Origin: Bryobacteraceae bacterium
GTDB taxonomy: Bacteria > Acidobacteriota > Terriglobia > Bryobacterales > Bryobacteraceae
DNA length: 7,258 nt
NCBI GenBank assembly: GCA_025929455.1
Contig: JAICMB010000161.1
Span: 1 to 7,258, forward strand
Reading direction: 5' to 3'
A model generated the notes under the pieces. The model saw nothing but the letters and a program-made list of their open reading frames with translations, was not told the origin of the DNA and did not search any database. The position numbers were made by a program, and so were the translations under genes. Shown here piece by piece: positions 6,115-7,258 of the stretch. Position 1 is the stretch's first letter. Each line of letters opens with the position of its first letter.

Positions 6115-6908
6115 GGTTTCTCTTTGTCCTCAGCTGCACGGAACCACGGCCTGCTGTCGAGTAGCTTGACGCGTCGGCACGGATCGAGTTCGCCAACCGG
6201 GTGCGCGTGGTTGCTGCGCGATAGCCACGAAGGCAAGCGCTCCGCCTGCCGCGGGCACAGCCAGCGATACACGGCGAGAACGCCGTCGAGCAACAGCAGG
6301 TCGTCATCGAGGCGCGCCGCGAGGCGATGCCAGTCGAGGTCCGGACCGGCGGCGTGAATGATGTTGAGTACATCGGGCCAGTCAGAACGGTCGCGCTGCA
6401 GCACGTACAACTTCGACCAGATCAGTTCTTCCGGCGGAACGACTCGCACCATTTCCGGACCGAACTCGACCAGCGGTCCGCGCTCGAGCCAGTCGTCATC
6501 GACCTCGGTGCGATGGTTCGCCATCGACCAGATCGCGTCCACAATCACGCCGGCGCGGTAGGCACGGTAAATCCAGCTCCGGTCGTACTCGCGCCGATCG
6601 AAGTAGTCGTGCATGCCCGCCGCCGTGAGCGCCGCCATGGCCTGCTCGCGGTCGTGCGGTCGGATGTACACGTCCATGTCTTTCGTGTCGCGCCATTTAC
6701 CGGTGTATGTCGCGACCGCGAAAGCGCCTCCGAAGGCGAACCGCATGTCGCGCTTGCGGAACTCGCGTATCGCACGCAGATACGTGTTCCATTCCCTGGT
6801 CGGGATCAGTTCTTTCCAACGGCCGTGCGTGAGCACGCTATGCTCTCCATCGCGGTTGAGAACCGTGGCGTTTGCGTCATCTACGCCGAGATCTTCGAAT
6901 GACGGCAT
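6108..6908 (-). CDS. nucleotidyltransferase-fold protein
   Basis: This 266-residue protein has the signature of the MNT/AbiEii-like nucleotidyltransferase superfamily. FAFGGAFAVATYTG at 57-70 holds the GG of the nucleotide-binding turn. RDTKDMDVYI at 73-82 supplies the two catalytic aspartates D77 and D79. VDAIW at 123-127 supplies the third, D124. A downstream helix, PPEELIWSKLYVLQRDRSDWPDV (158-180), matches the conserved E-x-x-x-x-K ... R-x-R-x-D-x-x-D pattern of this group. The triad is complete, so it is probably active. Substrates in the family range from drugs to tRNA and proteins, and the target cannot be told from sequence. No antitoxin-like partner lies next to it, which argues against a standard AbiE-type toxin pair. 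Start at 6908 with AAGGA nine bases upstream. It overlaps the next gene by 7 nt, so the two are likely co-translated. Residues after about 225 look less conserved. Confidence 0.85.
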   Translation of the reverse strand: MPSFEDLGVDDANATVLNRDGEHSVLTHGRWKELIPTREWNTYLRAIREFRKRDMRFAFGGAFAVATYTGKWRDTKDMDVYIRPHDREQAMAALTAAGMHDYFDRREYDRSWIYRAYRAGVIVDAIWSMANHRTEVDDDWLERGPLVEFGPEMVRVVPPEELIWSKLYVLQRDRSDWPDVLNIIHAAGPDLDWHRLAARLDDDLLLLDGVLAVYRWLCPRQAERLPSWLSRSNHAHPVGELDPCRRVKLLDSRPWFRAAEDKEKPC

Positions 6909-6976
6909 ACCTTTGCATCCTTGGGGACACCAATGCCCATCCTCGGAATGAGACGCCGCCGGGCGGGAAAATGAAA

Positions 6977-7006
6977 CGCGCCACTGACAACGCGTGTCTT
7001 GGCGCG
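6977..7006 (-). terminator. terminator-like hairpin before the nucleotidyltransferase
   Basis: On the minus strand CGCGCCA (7006-7000) pairs with TGGCGCG (6983-6977). An inner GACA/TGTC stem (6998-6995 and 6989-6986) closes a 5-nt loop, with a small mismatch/bulge between the stems. TTTCATTTT follows on the minus strand (6976-6968). It lies 16 bp past the stop of the small membrane-protein gene, so it probably ends that transcript. Alternatively it is a leader structure of the nucleotidyltransferase gene. Confidence 0.55.
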
Positions 7007-7022
7007 GGCCTACTTACACAGA

Positions 7023-7258
7023 TTACACCGATTGTTCGGAATGGCGCGCCCGCGCGGCGGCCGTTTCCTCCAACAAACGCTCAAGCGCCTGATCGTGCTT
7101 ATTTCGGTCGGTGATTTGGCGAATTATCGTTAGCCGCGTCCGCGTGAGGGGATCGGATATCAGTTCTGAATAGGTTTGGTCCATTCGCCTATTTGCGTCC
7201 ATGGTGAACTTATGGACCACTGCGGCTATAACAGAAATAACCACGCCGCTACATGAAC
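7023..7258 (-). CDS. small single-span membrane protein, 5'-partial
   Basis: I do not recognise this protein. The frame is open to the right edge. The GTG at 7244 has no Shine-Dalgarno sequence and sits inside a hydrophobic stretch, so the gene likely starts outside the window. What is visible is one hydrophobic segment (CSGVVISVIAAVVHKF), fitting a membrane span. A charged helical tail follows (about 60 residues: TMDANRRMDQTYSELISD..., then DRNKHDQALERLLEETAAARARHSE), probably amphipathic or coiled-coil and cytoplasmic. The stop is TAA at 7025-7023, 16 bp before a terminator-like hairpin, which supports a real gene end. It is upstream of the nucleotidyltransferase on the same strand, but the hairpin probably separates the transcripts. 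Moderate confidence that it is coding. Confidence 0.5.
   Translation of the reverse strand, partial: SCSGVVISVIAAVVHKFTMDANRRMDQTYSELISDPLTRTRLTIIRQITDRNKHDQALERLLEETAAARARHSEQSV

Noticed and set aside
6327..6902. Plus-strand open frame of 191 codons opposite the nucleotidyltransferase
   Set aside because: It is an antisense shadow: the minus-strand frame has the complete catalytic motifs, and the plus-strand translation shows no domain.
6108..6908. AbiE-type toxin-antitoxin system
   Set aside because: The nucleotidyltransferase motifs fit the superfamily, but no small DNA-binding antitoxin is adjacent: the coupled partner is a TIM-barrel enzyme and the upstream small protein has a membrane span.

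Overview
This window looks like an ordinary stretch of a GC-rich bacterial chromosome. The most likely source is an acidobacterium, perhaps of the Solibacter/Bryobacter group. That guess rests on my recollection of the style of several proteins: a small secreted protein with an NGPRPPKPD motif, a secreted tandem-BON protein, a zinc-ribbon DUF4870 membrane protein, a stand-alone RRM protein and a Tat-exported amidohydrolase. I see no rRNA, CRISPR array, insertion sequence or phage gene.

Layout, left to right. (1) The 3' part of a HEAT-repeat plus Sel1-repeat protein (+, runs off the left edge) converges on a Tat-exported amidohydrolase (-). (2) A stretch of about 400 bp without an intact gene (2074-2483) follows. 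It holds a decayed C-terminal fragment of a TRIC/UPF0126 membrane protein (-). Next comes an initiator tRNA-fMet (-) with a recognisable sigma70-type promoter. (3) Three plus-strand genes follow: a zinc-ribbon/DUF4870 membrane protein, a small secreted protein of unknown function and a secreted tandem-BON protein. The group ends at a strong intrinsic terminator (4520-4549). (4) A single RRM RNA-binding protein (+) has its own extended -10 promoter, a leader with a possible 15-codon ORF, and a terminator hairpin (5226-5255). (5) A minus-strand pair converges on it: a nucleotidyltransferase-fold protein whose end overlaps the start of a TIM-barrel sugar phosphate isomerase/epimerase-like protein by 7 nt. 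(6) At the right edge is the C-terminal part of a small single-membrane-span protein (-), with a terminator-like hairpin between it and the nucleotidyltransferase.

How the genes work together: only the nucleotidyltransferase/isomerase pair shows tight coupling. The three envelope-type genes at 2720-4470 could share a transcript but have no evident common pathway. I found no convincing new multi-gene system. The points most worth a second look are the coupled NTase/TIM-barrel pair, the leader of the RRM gene, the TRIC remnant beside the initiator tRNA, and the T1:A72 pair and nearly absent 5' leader of that tRNA.
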